Below are positions 16,632 to 24,282 of a stretch of DNA of 42,712 nucleotides, one piece after another. The notes beneath the pieces were generated by a model. The model had not been told where the DNA came from. It made no database searches and was given only the letters and a program-made list of their open reading frames with translations. Made by a program: the position numbers and the translations under genes. The stretch comes from Acidimicrobiales bacterium (GTDB lineage: Bacteria; Actinomycetota; Acidimicrobiia; Acidimicrobiales; SZUA-35), in assembly GCA_020630195.1 (NCBI GenBank), contig JAHDBV010000033.1, forward strand, positions 1 through 42,712, read 5' to 3'. Within the stretch, counting starts at the first letter, position 1. Each line of letters begins with the position of its first letter.

Positions 16632-17747
16632 ATGACCGATCTGCCGACCAGCACCCGCGCCCTCGTCTCCACCCTCACCGCCGAGGGCACCATCACGCTC
16701 GCCATCACCGAACAGCCGCTGCGGGAGCTCGGCCCCGGCGACGTGCTCGTCAAGGTCGGCGCCGCCCCGATCAACCCGTCCGACCTCGGCATGATGTTCG
16801 CCGGCTCCCGCCTCGCCGAAGCCACCGCCGGCGACGGCTCGGTCTCCACCACCATCACCGCCGGGCTCGACTCGATGGCGGCCCGCTTCGACCAGGCCAT
16901 GCCGTGTGGCAACGAAGGCGGCGGCACCGTCATCGCCACCGGCTCCGACGCCGAGGCCACCGCCCTCGACGGCGCCGTCGTCGGGTTCATCTCCGGCGAC
17001 AGCTACGCCGAGTACCGGGTGCTCCACCACAGCCAGTGCCTCGCCATGCCCGAGGGCACCACCCCCGAGCAGGCCTGCGCCTGGTTCGTGAACCCGCTCA
17101 CCGCCCTCGGCATGACCGAGACCATGCGCCGAGAAGGCCACACCGCCCTCGTCCACACCGTCGGCGCCTCCAACCTCGGCCAGATGCTCAACCGGATCTG
17201 CCTCGACGACGGCATCGGCCTCGTCAACCTCGTCCGCCGACCCGAACAGGCCGAGCTCCTTCGGGCCCAGGGCGCCGAGCACGTGGTCGACACCTCGGCC
17301 GACACCTTCGACGACGACCTCGTCGCCGCCCTCACCGCCACCGGCGCCACCATCGCCTTCGATGCGATCGGCGGCGGCGAACAGGCCGGCACCCTCCTCG
17401 CCGCCATGGAGAAGGTGGCGAGCGCCGGCCAGGAGTTCAGCCGCTACGGCTCCGGCCAGAACACCCAGGTGTACGTGTACGGCCGCCTCGACCCGAGCCC
17501 CATCGTGATGCACCAACGCGTCGGCTTCGCATGGTCGATCGGCGGGTGGCTGCTCACCCCGTTCCTCCAGTCGATCGGTGACGACGTCCAGCGCCTCCGC
17601 GAGCGGGTCGCCGCCGAGATCACCACGACGTTCGCGAGCGACTACGGCCTGCGGGTGAGCCTCGACGACGCCGTCACGGTGGAGCACGCCCAGCGCTACG
17701 CCGCCATCAAGACCGGCGAGAAGGCGGTCGTGCTCCCGCACGGCTGA
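16632..17747 (+). CDS. Zinc-type alcohol dehydrogenase / quinone reductase-like oxidoreductase
   Basis: This is an NAD(P)H-dependent medium-chain dehydrogenase/reductase of 371 residues. The N-terminal GroES-like domain has PLRELGPGDVLVKVGAAPIN near residues 29-50 and CGNEGGGTVIATG near 95. The Rossmann region follows (ALVHTVGASNLGQMLNRIC near 173, then LVNLVRRPEQAELLRAQGA). The classic zinc ligands of alcohol dehydrogenases are not evident, so it fits the quinone-oxidoreductase-like branch. It lies 87 bases after the sirtuin gene on the same strand, behind a possible terminator, so co-transcription is uncertain. Oxidoreductases occur near some extended SirTM operons, but I treat a functional link as inference. 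The substrate is unknown. Confidence 0.85.
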   Translation: MTDLPTSTRALVSTLTAEGTITLAITEQPLRELGPGDVLVKVGAAPINPSDLGMMFAGSRLAEATAGDGSVSTTITAGLDSMAARFDQAMPCGNEGGGTVIATGSDAEATALDGAVVGFISGDSYAEYRVLHHSQCLAMPEGTTPEQACAWFVNPLTALGMTETMRREGHTALVHTVGASNLGQMLNRICLDDGIGLVNLVRRPEQAELLRAQGAEHVVDTSADTFDDDLVAALTATGATIAFDAIGGGEQAGTLLAAMEKVASAGQEFSRYGSGQNTQVYVYGRLDPSPIVMHQRVGFAWSIGGWLLTPFLQSIGDDVQRLRERVAAEITTTFASDYGLRVSLDDAVTVEHAQRYAAIKTGEKAVVLPHG

Positions 17748-17757
17748 GGCGTCGGGG

Positions 17758-17783
17758 ACCGACCACACACCCCCGAAGTCGGT
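17758..17783. terminator. Weak hairpin between convergent genes
   Basis: ACCGAC and GTCGGT (6 bp) flank a 14-base loop in the short gap between the oxidoreductase and amidase stops. It could serve either strand. Confidence 0.3.
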
Positions 17784-17805
17784 CGCGGCGTCGCGGCGCC
17801 CGAGG

Positions 17806-19218
17806 TCAGAGAAACATCGCCGAGCCCGGCGCCCAACGCTCGAACCACGGGCGGGCGGCTTCGAGCTGGAACGCGAGGCGATAGAGCAGACCGTCGTCGC
17901 CGGCGGCGCCGGTGAACATCGTGCCGATGGGAACGCCGCTCGGTGCGTCGAACCAGAGCGGCACCGACATCGACGGCAGCCCGGCCATGTTCGCCACGGG
18001 TGCCGAACTCAGATACCGCTCGGCATGTCCCGAGTCGAACGGAGCCGACGGATCGAACTCGTCGATCGCCACGGTCGCGAAGGGGATCACGAGCGACATC
18101 CACATGTCGATCGGCTCGAAGAAGTCGGCCAGCGACCGGGTCATCGCCACGCGGTAGGCGTCGGCACGTGCGCCGGCGTCCGGCGGCAACTCGTCCCCGA
18201 GACGCATCAAGCCGATCGTGTTCGTCGTCAACAGCCCGGTCTGCTCCACGGGGACGCCCGCCTGGGCTTCGATCAAGTCGAGCAGGCCGACCGTGCGGGA
18301 CAGGAACAGGTTCCGGTACGCCTCGAAGAACATCTCCCCATCGACCGGGACCGCGACCTCGACGACCTCGTGGCCGAGCTCGCTGAGCAACGAGATCGAC
18401 GACTCGAGGGCATCCGAGGCCGCAGCATCGGGGGCTCGGCCGAGCACGTCGGCCCGGCTCACCCCGATCCGCAACGGACGGTCGATCGGATCGGTGACGC
18501 GGCCGATCGGGTCGAACGGCCCGCCCGACCGGCGCTCGGTCACCGCGAGCAGTGCCGCGCTGTCACGCACGGAGCGGGTGATGGCGTGATGGGTCTTGAA
18601 CACCGGGTCGGTCCCGTCGAGCTCGCCGCTCTGCTGGCGGCCCCGGCTCGCCTTCATCCCGAACACCCCACAGGCCGACGCGGGGATCCGGTTGGAGCCG
18701 CCGCCGTCGGTCCCGTGAGCGATCGGTGTGTACCCGGCGGCCACGGCTGCGGCCGACCCGCCGCTCGAACCGCCGGGGGAGTGGTCGGGGCTCCACGGGT
18801 TCCGGGTGAGGCCGAACAACTCGTTGTCCGTGACCGGCAACGACGCGAATTCCGAGGTGTTGGTCTTTCCGGCGATGACCAGTCCGGATCGCTCGAGGGC
18901 CATCACGTAGTCGGGTGAGGCATCACTCCGGTGCTCGGCTCGGAGTCGTGACCCTTCGGTGCGTCGGAGACCCTCGACGTCGACGAGATCCTTGACGAAG
19001 GTCGGAACCCCGGCGAACGGTCCGTCCTCGGGAACCCGATCGATCGACTCCCGAGCCCGATCGAACGCCCGGTCGACGACGGCGTTGATCTGCCCGTCGA
19101 GCGCCTCGATGCGAGAGATCGTGGCGTCGAGCAGCTCCGCCGCCGAGACGGTCCCGGCCCGGACGAGCTCCGACAGGCCGATGGCGTCGTGGGAGAGCAG
19201 TGCGCGCTGGTCGACCAT
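17806..19218 (-). CDS. Amidase signature family hydrolase
   Basis: The protein has 470 residues, the normal length for the family, and is predicted to hydrolyse an amide. The Ser-cisSer-Lys triad is visible: Lys76 in PTFVKDLVD, the cis-Ser at 151 in SPGGSSGGSAA, and the nucleophile Ser175 in TDGGGSNRIPA. The 24-residue distance between the two serines is the family standard. The nucleophile motif reads GGGSNRIP where GGSIRxP is more usual, a small deviation. There is no GatB/GatC neighbour and no signal peptide, so it is more likely a catabolic amidase than the GatA glutamyl-tRNA amidotransferase subunit. The substrate cannot be read from sequence. The gene is divergent from the LuxR-type regulator, with 193 bases between starts. 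Confidence 0.9.
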   Translation of the reverse strand: MVDQRALLSHDAIGLSELVRAGTVSAAELLDATISRIEALDGQINAVVDRAFDRARESIDRVPEDGPFAGVPTFVKDLVDVEGLRRTEGSRLRAEHRSDASPDYVMALERSGLVIAGKTNTSEFASLPVTDNELFGLTRNPWSPDHSPGGSSGGSAAAVAAGYTPIAHGTDGGGSNRIPASACGVFGMKASRGRQQSGELDGTDPVFKTHHAITRSVRDSAALLAVTERRSGGPFDPIGRVTDPIDRPLRIGVSRADVLGRAPDAAASDALESSISLLSELGHEVVEVAVPVDGEMFFEAYRNLFLSRTVGLLDLIEAQAGVPVEQTGLLTTNTIGLMRLGDELPPDAGARADAYRVAMTRSLADFFEPIDMWMSLVIPFATVAIDEFDPSAPFDSGHAERYLSSAPVANMAGLPSMSVPLWFDAPSGVPIGTMFTGAAGDDGLLYRLAFQLEAARPWFERWAPGSAMFL

Positions 19219-19411
19219 GGCTCGATCGTAGGTGTCGGACCGGGCGTGGTTCCCGGTGGACGGTCGGTGCTGTCCGAGCCGCTCGAGCCGTCAGAAACCG
19301 CTCGGATCCCAGAGTCCGAGACGGTCGGCCCACGGAACTCCCCAAAATTGGGCATCCGTGGCCCTCACCCATGACGTGACGCATTTTGACCCATCAGAAT
19401 GCACGGTCGTG

Positions 19412-20083
19412 ATGTCGCCGGATCCTCTGAGCGAGATCGGATTGGTGGCCCGACGAGTGCGTCGATTCGCCGCGTCGATCGTCCAGGGCCATGCGCTCGG
19501 CATCACGCCCGGCGATGTCGACGACATGCTCTGCCCCGACTACCACGCGGCCGCGGTCGACGTGTACGCCGAGACGTTGCCCTGGCCCTACCTGGTCGGG
19601 CTCGCCCGCTCGTTCGACGATCGGGCCCGGATCATCGACGAGCACCTCGCCGACGACGACGATGCGAGCGTCGTCGGCACCTACCTGCGCGCCGTTGCCG
19701 GTGCGATCACCGAAGCCGCACCACGAGCCGCCGTGGCCACACCGCCACTCGAGGAACTCGACGACACGACACCGCCGATCATGCCCTTCGGCCGTCTCGC
19801 CGCCATGGTGTCGGCACCCGCCGCCAACCAACTGCTCGAGGCCGCGGCGCGCGTCGAGCAGACACTGCGTGACCACGTCGACCCGTGCCCACTCACCGAC
19901 GAAGAACTGAACTGGCTCCGACGACTACGGGAGGGCGGTCGGATCGTCGACATCGCCCGTGACCACGGACTCGCCGAACGCACCCTCTACCGCGCGCTCA
20001 ACGACATCTGGGCCCGCCTCGGCGTCGACAACCGCATCGACGGCGTCGCCACCGTCGTCGCCAACGGCTGGCTCGACCGCTGA
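19412..20083 (+). CDS. Regulator with a C-terminal LuxR-like helix-turn-helix
   Basis: The protein has 223 residues from the ATG at 19412; a GTG one codon earlier is equally possible and no clear ribosome binding site decides. The last 60 residues look like a GerE/LuxR-type DNA-binding domain: LTDEELNWLRRLREGG, then IVDIARDHGLAERTLYRALNDI and a final helix (RLGVDNRIDGVATVV). The first 160 residues show no phosphoacceptor receiver motif and no ligand domain I recognise. The gene is divergent from the amidase, which makes it a candidate regulator of that gene. Its 3' end overlaps an opposing reading frame by 159 bases. Confidence 0.78.
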   Translation: MSPDPLSEIGLVARRVRRFAASIVQGHALGITPGDVDDMLCPDYHAAAVDVYAETLPWPYLVGLARSFDDRARIIDEHLADDDDASVVGTYLRAVAGAITEAAPRAAVATPPLEELDDTTPPIMPFGRLAAMVSAPAANQLLEAAARVEQTLRDHVDPCPLTDEELNWLRRLREGGRIVDIARDHGLAERTLYRALNDIWARLGVDNRIDGVATVVANGWLDR

Positions 20084-20509
20084 GGCCTCGAGCCGTCGCA
20101 ACGCCGACCGGTGGCGATTGCGGATGCTCTGCCGGTCGAGGCGGGTGGCCGCATCCGACTCGAGCTCCAGCAGCGCCAGGTGCACGGCTTCGAACAGCCG
20201 GAGGTGGCGTGCCGCGCCGGGCTCGACCACCAGCGCGTCGTCGAGCTGGATCGAGAACGCCGCCCGCCAGATGGCGACCTCGTCGTCGCCGAGGGCCGGC
20301 ACGTCTCGTCGCTCCGGGATCGTGTCGAACGCCGCCGTGTGCACCCGGGCCACCACGTCGTCGCCGGTGAGGTCGTCGGCATCGGCCACGGCGGCGAGCT
20401 GCACGACGAGCTGATCGTCGAGCCACGCCCGCCGAGAACCGCGGCTCGCGGTGTGGAGTCGAGCGACGACGTCGGCCGTCACACGCTCCACATGGTCCCC
20501 CGTCGACAT
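19925..20509 (-). CDS. Hypothetical protein overlapping the LuxR-like gene tail to tail
   Basis: This is a 194-residue frame from the ATG at 20509, with GGAG seven to eight bases upstream. The first 140 residues have good coding character, with helices such as HLRLFEAVHLALLELESD and NRHRSALRRLEAS. I recognise no domain. The final 50 or so residues (rich in Gly, Asp, Ala and Val) are read antisense to the DNA-binding domain of the convergent regulator, so they may be only a permissive read-through tail. A shorter product is impossible without a stop codon, so the overlap is real if the gene is. It may share an operon with the gene upstream. Confidence 0.6.
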   Translation of the reverse strand: MSTGDHVERVTADVVARLHTASRGSRRAWLDDQLVVQLAAVADADDLTGDDVVARVHTAAFDTIPERRDVPALGDDEVAIWRAAFSIQLDDALVVEPGAARHLRLFEAVHLALLELESDAATRLDRQSIRNRHRSALRRLEASAVEPAVGDDGGDAVDAVVDAEAGPDVVERAVEGAFGESVVTGDVDDPTALP

Positions 20510-20542
20510 CGCCGTACTCTCCGCGATCCCACTGGCAGATGT

Positions 20543-20579
20543 CTGACAGATCACGTCAGATTTCCGTCAGGTGACCTGA
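20543..20579. promoter_or_regulatory. Operator-like cluster of CTGAC/GTCAG motifs
   Basis: CTGAC (20543) and GTCAG (20555) form an inverted pair. They are followed by the odd-length palindrome TCAGGTGACCTGA at 20567-20579, with perfect 6-bp arms around a central G. The cluster lies 34-70 bases upstream of the 20509 start. It could be an operator for that gene or part of a terminator for the gene at 20596-21300. Confidence 0.4.
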
Positions 20580-20595
20580 TCGGGGGCGCTCCGGG

Positions 20596-21300
20596 TCAGC
20601 GCCAGGTCGCTCCGGCCACCACCTCGGCGAGTCGTCGATCGCCACGGCGCCGCAACGCCGCCGCAGCCTGATCACCGTGCACGTCGAGCGCCTCGGCCAG
20701 ATCGACCGCCATGGTGGCGACGTCGAGGCCGAGCAGCCCGGCGAGCTCGATCACGTCGGGGCTCGCCTCGGCGCCCAACACCTCGACCGCGGCCATCGGC
20801 GCCCGACGGTCGAGTCGGACGATCAGGAGATCGTCCGTGACGGCCTCCGGGGAGGCGGCGGCGAGACCCGAGAGTTCGGGTTGGCGGTGATGAGGCGAGT
20901 GCCATCGCAGCCGGAGCTCGCCGTCGCCCGCATCGAAGTGTCGTTCGTCTCCGGGCAGGACCCCGAGCGCCGCACCCACGCGGGCGTTGACCGTCACCGA
21001 TCCGGTGGCCTCGGACGCCGGAATCGCCATCACGAGCGCCGGCCAGCTGCGACCGCAGAGCACGCCCCGGGTGGTCGACACATCCGTCGGTGGCTCGAAC
21101 GGCTCGTCCTCACCACGGCGACGGACCGTGCCGGCCTCGATGACGAACGCCGGTGCCGATGTCACGCCACGAAGCAACGACGGCGACCACTCGTCGCCGA
21201 GCGCCGCGAGCACCTCGTCGACGGGGCGGGTGGCGTCGCCGAGCCAGGTCTCGACGGCCGCTCCGGCGGCGTCACGCTCGTCGGATCCCTCCGTCGTCAT
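20596..21300 (-). CDS. Hypothetical protein, 234 residues
   Basis: This is a soluble, Ala/Asp/Glu/Val-rich protein with no signal peptide and no membrane segment. Visible stretches include LAALGDEWSPSLLRG near 30, VTVNARVGAALGVLPGDERH near 103 and a C-terminal helical region (LAEALDVHGDQAAAALRRRG). I cannot place it in a family. Third-position G/C preference supports coding on this strand. A long opposing frame across the same region is G/R-rich and low-complexity and is rejected. It lies between the lipoprotein paralogue 2 gene and the 194-residue hypothetical gene, all on the same strand. Confidence 0.65.
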   Translation of the reverse strand: MTTEGSDERDAAGAAVETWLGDATRPVDEVLAALGDEWSPSLLRGVTSAPAFVIEAGTVRRRGEDEPFEPPTDVSTTRGVLCGRSWPALVMAIPASEATGSVTVNARVGAALGVLPGDERHFDAGDGELRLRWHSPHHRQPELSGLAAASPEAVTDDLLIVRLDRRAPMAAVEVLGAEASPDVIELAGLLGLDVATMAVDLAEALDVHGDQAAAALRRRGDRRLAEVVAGATWR

Positions 21301-21336
21301 GGAACCATGCTCGCACGGGCCCCTCGGCCCGCCCGG

Positions 21337-22146
21337 TCACTCGCCCCAGAGGCAGGTGGCCACCACACCCGAGTCGATCTCGCAGTAGAGGAAGATCGTC
21401 GGGGCGAGGATGAAGCTCGCCTCGTCGCCGCTCAGCGTGCCCATCGCGTTCGTGACCTTGCCCGGCTTGTCCTGGTTCGGCAGGCCGTCCCAGCCCAGCC
21501 ACTCGTCGGCGGCCAACGCACGCGGGGAGGCGACCGTCGCCGCCAGATCCCGATCGCCCGTGCCGAGTGCGAGCAGGAACGTGTCGAACGCGGTCTGGCT
21601 GTCGCCCCCGAGGCTCGGCACCCCGGCGACCCAACCCTCCCGGCAGCGTCCGTCGACGACCGCATCGAGCTTCCACAACGCCTCGGCGGCGTCGAACCAC
21701 TCGATCTCGTCGTCGGTCGCCGTGTCGTAGAGCGCCAACAGCTCGGGTTGATCGCTGATCGTCAGATGCTCCGCGAGCGCGATGCCCGGCAGCTCGTCGC
21801 CGAACTCCCGGCCGAACCAGTCGACGTAGAGACCGCACAGCACCGACCGGTCGACCTCCTCGCCATGGGTCGAGGTGGTGGTCTCGGCCCCGGTGGTCGT
21901 GGTGCTCGGTTCCGTCGTCGACGTCGTGGTCGCCGCCTCGGTCGTCGTGGTCGTCTCGGCCTCGGTGCTGGTGGTGCTCGAAGCGACCGTCGAGGTCGTG
22001 GTCGCCGCCTCGGTCGTCGTGGTCGTCTCCGCGGCCGAGGTCGTCGTCGTGTCGGCGGCGGCGGTCGAATCGTCGCCACCACCACAGGCGGCGACGACGA
22101 GGGTGAGGGCGATCGGCAGGGCGAGCAGGCGTCTGATGGCGACCAT
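21337..22146 (-). CDS. Thr-stalk lipoprotein with an unnamed C-terminal domain (paralogue 2)
   Basis: The protein has 269 residues. The signal peptide ends LVVAAC, with Cys21 lipidated. A long low-complexity Thr/Ser/Glu/Ala stalk (about residues 25-95, made of repeats such as EAATTTST and ETTTTTEA) would hold the folded part away from the membrane. The C-terminal domain, about 103-269, aligns over its whole length with that of the lipoprotein at 10830-11915. Shared positions include LCGLYVDW, PSLGGD, ALGTGDRDLAATVASPRALA and the end LYCEIDSGVVATCLWGE. Conserved Cys residues (in LCGLY, in [RE]CR, in LYCE and near the C-terminus) suggest two disulfides. The stalk is much longer than in paralogue 1. 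Function unknown. Confidence 0.85.
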   Translation of the reverse strand: MVAIRRLLALPIALTLVVAACGGGDDSTAAADTTTTSAAETTTTTEAATTTSTVASSTTSTEAETTTTTEAATTTSTTEPSTTTTGAETTTSTHGEEVDRSVLCGLYVDWFGREFGDELPGIALAEHLTISDQPELLALYDTATDDEIEWFDAAEALWKLDAVVDGRCREGWVAGVPSLGGDSQTAFDTFLLALGTGDRDLAATVASPRALAADEWLGWDGLPNQDKPGKVTNAMGTLSGDEASFILAPTIFLYCEIDSGVVATCLWGE

Positions 22147-22169
22147 TCTCTCCCATCGGCGCCGCGACG

Positions 22170-22197
22170 CCGGCCACCAGCCGTCGCTGGTGGCCGG
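22170..22197 (-). terminator. Perfect 12-bp hairpin between two lipoprotein genes
   Basis: CCGGCCACCAGC pairs perfectly with GCTGGTGGCCGG around the 4-base loop CGTC. It starts 28 bases past the metallo-beta-lactamase-fold gene stop and ends 24 bases before the next start. It is among the strongest stems I found in the window and probably terminates the upstream gene. Confidence 0.7.
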
Positions 22198-22224
22198 ACG
22201 CCGAGCACCCGAGGGTGAGGAGGG

Positions 22225-23214
22225 TCAGCCCTCGGGGAAGTAGGCCGGGATGGCGAAGTCGATCGCGGCCGCCATACCCCGGTCCGGGTAGGCCTCGAGC
22301 AGGCCGTTGCGGAAGTCGTCCGCGTTGTCGACCGAGTCGAGCAGTTCGAGGGCGGTCGACAGGTAGGCGATGTTGGCGTCGATCTCGTCGCCGCCCACGG
22401 GCAGACCGTGGCCGGGCAGGAAGCGCTCGTCGCCGTAGCCGTCGAGCAGCTCGAGCGCCTCGATCCACGTCGCCGGCGGGCCGGCCAGGATCAGATGCAC
22501 GCCGCTGTAGATGATGTCGCCGGTGACACTCACGCCCTCGGCGGGCACCCGGATCACGAGCTGCACCGGCGCCTCGGCATCGAGCACCTCGATCAGTTCG
22601 AGCTCGAGGCCGTCGATCGTGATCGTGCCCGGCTCGACGATCTCGGGCACCACGAACGTGTCGGGGATCATCTCGGCGCCGAAGTCGGCCTGCTTCTCGT
22701 CGATCTCGGCCTGGCCCTTCGCCTCGATCGCGGCGGCCACGTCGGCCAGGGCGTACATCGGGATGTCGGCGAACACCTCACCACCGAGGAAGTGATCGGG
22801 GTGCTCGTGGGTGATGAACATCCGATCCGCCGGCTTGCCGAGGCCATCGGCGTAGGCCCGCACGTCGGCGGCGAACGGCAGCAGGAACTGGGTGTCGACC
22901 AACACGATGCTGTTGGCCGTCTCCAGGATGTGGGTCGAGTTGGCGAACACGTCCTCCGGGGCGGTGAGCGAGTGCACGGTGACGGTCTCGAAGGCCTGCA
23001 CGGTGACGGTCATGCCCGACTCCCGCATGCTCACCACCGGCTCGCCATCGCCCGCGGCGGCCTCGTCGGCCGGCGCCTCGGCAGTCGTCTCGGTGGGGGT
23101 GTCGGTGACGGCCTCCGCCGCGGTGTCCGCCTCGTCGCTCGTGCAGGCGGCGGCGACCAGGGCGAGGGTCAGTGTGAGCGCTCCGAGGCGCCCGATCCGG
23201 TGTCGTCGATACAT
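22225..23214 (-). CDS. Metallo-beta-lactamase-fold hydrolase, lipoprotein
   Basis: This is a predicted exported lipoprotein of 329 residues. The signal peptide ends LVAAAC with Cys24, and an Asp/Glu/Thr/Ala linker follows to about residue 58. The metal site motif is THEHPDHFLGG near residues 135-145 (HxHxDH). Further ligands are probably in VTGDIIYSG near 231 and LPGHGLPVGG near 264. Active-site spacing fits the general MBL hydrolase branch (as in lactonases or glyoxalase II-like enzymes) rather than true beta-lactamases. The substrate is unknown. It is divergent from the AraC-family regulator with a 119-base shared promoter region, so that regulator is a candidate controller. Confidence 0.88.
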   Translation of the reverse strand: MYRRHRIGRLGALTLTLALVAAACTSDEADTAAEAVTDTPTETTAEAPADEAAAGDGEPVVSMRESGMTVTVQAFETVTVHSLTAPEDVFANSTHILETANSIVLVDTQFLLPFAADVRAYADGLGKPADRMFITHEHPDHFLGGEVFADIPMYALADVAAAIEAKGQAEIDEKQADFGAEMIPDTFVVPEIVEPGTITIDGLELELIEVLDAEAPVQLVIRVPAEGVSVTGDIIYSGVHLILAGPPATWIEALELLDGYGDERFLPGHGLPVGGDEIDANIAYLSTALELLDSVDNADDFRNGLLEAYPDRGMAAAIDFAIPAYFPEG

Positions 23215-23333
23215 CTGGGTCTCCGTTCCGGTCGAAGTCGGACGATCTCCCCGACTCGACCCGGCGTGGTGGTTGGTTTCGGGCAGCGTGCGGCATGCTC
23301 GGATCGAAACCCAGATCCTGAAAGGCCGACATC

Positions 23334-24191
23334 GTGGTCAAAGGCGGACACGACGGCCGCCCCGAAGTGGCGAAGAACGTCGACTACCAGCCCGCCCGGC
23401 CCGGCGCGCCCTTCGAGGCGTTCAGCCTCGCCTCGCTCCGTCGGCGGGTCCCGAGGATCAACCTCGCGCAGCTCGAACGGCTCCGGTTCGAACTCGTCAT
23501 CGCCGGCTCGTCGGGGTCGGGCTGCCATGAGGTCGACTTCGAACGTGTCGAGATCGATCGCCATCACTGGATCCACATCCGACCCGGCCAGGTCCACCGC
23601 TGGATCGACCCGGACTACGACGCCACGCTCCTCGTCCTCGCCCCCCGGGCCCGCTCACCCCACTGGCGGCCCGGCCCGCGGGTGATCGGCCGCACCGACG
23701 AGCAACTCCACGACGCCGAACCACTGCTCCGTCTCCTCCGCCACGAACGACGCGCCGACCCCGGCGGGGCGACCCTGCAGCTCCTGCGGGACCTCGCCGT
23801 GCGCTGGCTCGAACTCGACCTGCCCGACGACGGCGACGGCGACCCGCTCTACGTCGAGTTCCGGCGACTGCTCGGGCGGGAGGCCGTCAGGGTGCGCAGC
23901 GTCGACCACTACGCCCGCCGCCTCAACTGCTCCACCCGCACCCTCGCCCGGGCCTGCGAACGCTCCGGCGCCCCCGCCCCGAAACGGCTCATCGACGAGG
24001 CCGTCCTCCTCGAGGCCAAACGGCTCCTCGCACTGCCCGACGCCTCCATCACGGCGACGGCGACGACCCTCGGCTTCACCGAACCGACGAACTTCACCAA
24101 GTTCTTCAAGCGGCTCGACGGCACCGCCCCGAGCGACTGGCTGATCGCCCGCGCCGCCGAGGTGGCCGAGAGTGTGGCCGACCTCGGTTGA
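23334..24191 (+). CDS. AraC-family transcriptional regulator
   Basis: The protein has 285 residues and a GTG start preceded by GAAAGG. The N-terminal part (about 20-110) looks like a cupin-type sensor domain (WIHIRPGQVHRWIDPDYDATLLVL). The C-terminal 95 residues are the double helix-turn-helix domain: VDHYARRLNCSTRTLARAC, then ASITATATTLGFTEPTNFTK and FFKRLDGTAPSDW, which closely follow the AraC consensus. It probably binds in the divergent region shared with the MBL-fold gene. The SnoaL-like gene follows 91 bases downstream on the same strand and could be a target or simply co-oriented. Confidence 0.9.
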   Translation: MVKGGHDGRPEVAKNVDYQPARPGAPFEAFSLASLRRRVPRINLAQLERLRFELVIAGSSGSGCHEVDFERVEIDRHHWIHIRPGQVHRWIDPDYDATLLVLAPRARSPHWRPGPRVIGRTDEQLHDAEPLLRLLRHERRADPGGATLQLLRDLAVRWLELDLPDDGDGDPLYVEFRRLLGREAVRVRSVDHYARRLNCSTRTLARACERSGAPAPKRLIDEAVLLEAKRLLALPDASITATATTLGFTEPTNFTKFFKRLDGTAPSDWLIARAAEVAESVADLG

Positions 24192-24282
24192 CGGTTTTCC
24201 ACCACCAGAGGTCGTGATCGAACCTTTGTCCGAGGCGATCCGTCTCGCACGCTGTCTCCGAACAACCAGTGAGGAGACGCAC

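Noticed and set aside
17806-19218. GatA subunit of the glutamyl-tRNA amidotransferase
   Set aside because: No gatB or gatC nearby and the nucleophile motif deviates; a general amidase is the safer call.
21860-22070. Tandem repeat array in the lipoprotein stalk as a possible CRISPR or minisatellite
   Set aside because: The repeats are irregular Thr/Ser/Glu codons inside a coding region, not direct repeats with unique spacers.
20677-22218. Plus-strand frame of about 510 codons opposite a hypothetical gene and lipoprotein 2
   Set aside because: Ends in Arg/Gly-rich low complexity that is the complement of the Thr stalk. The minus strand has a signal peptide and a paralogue.
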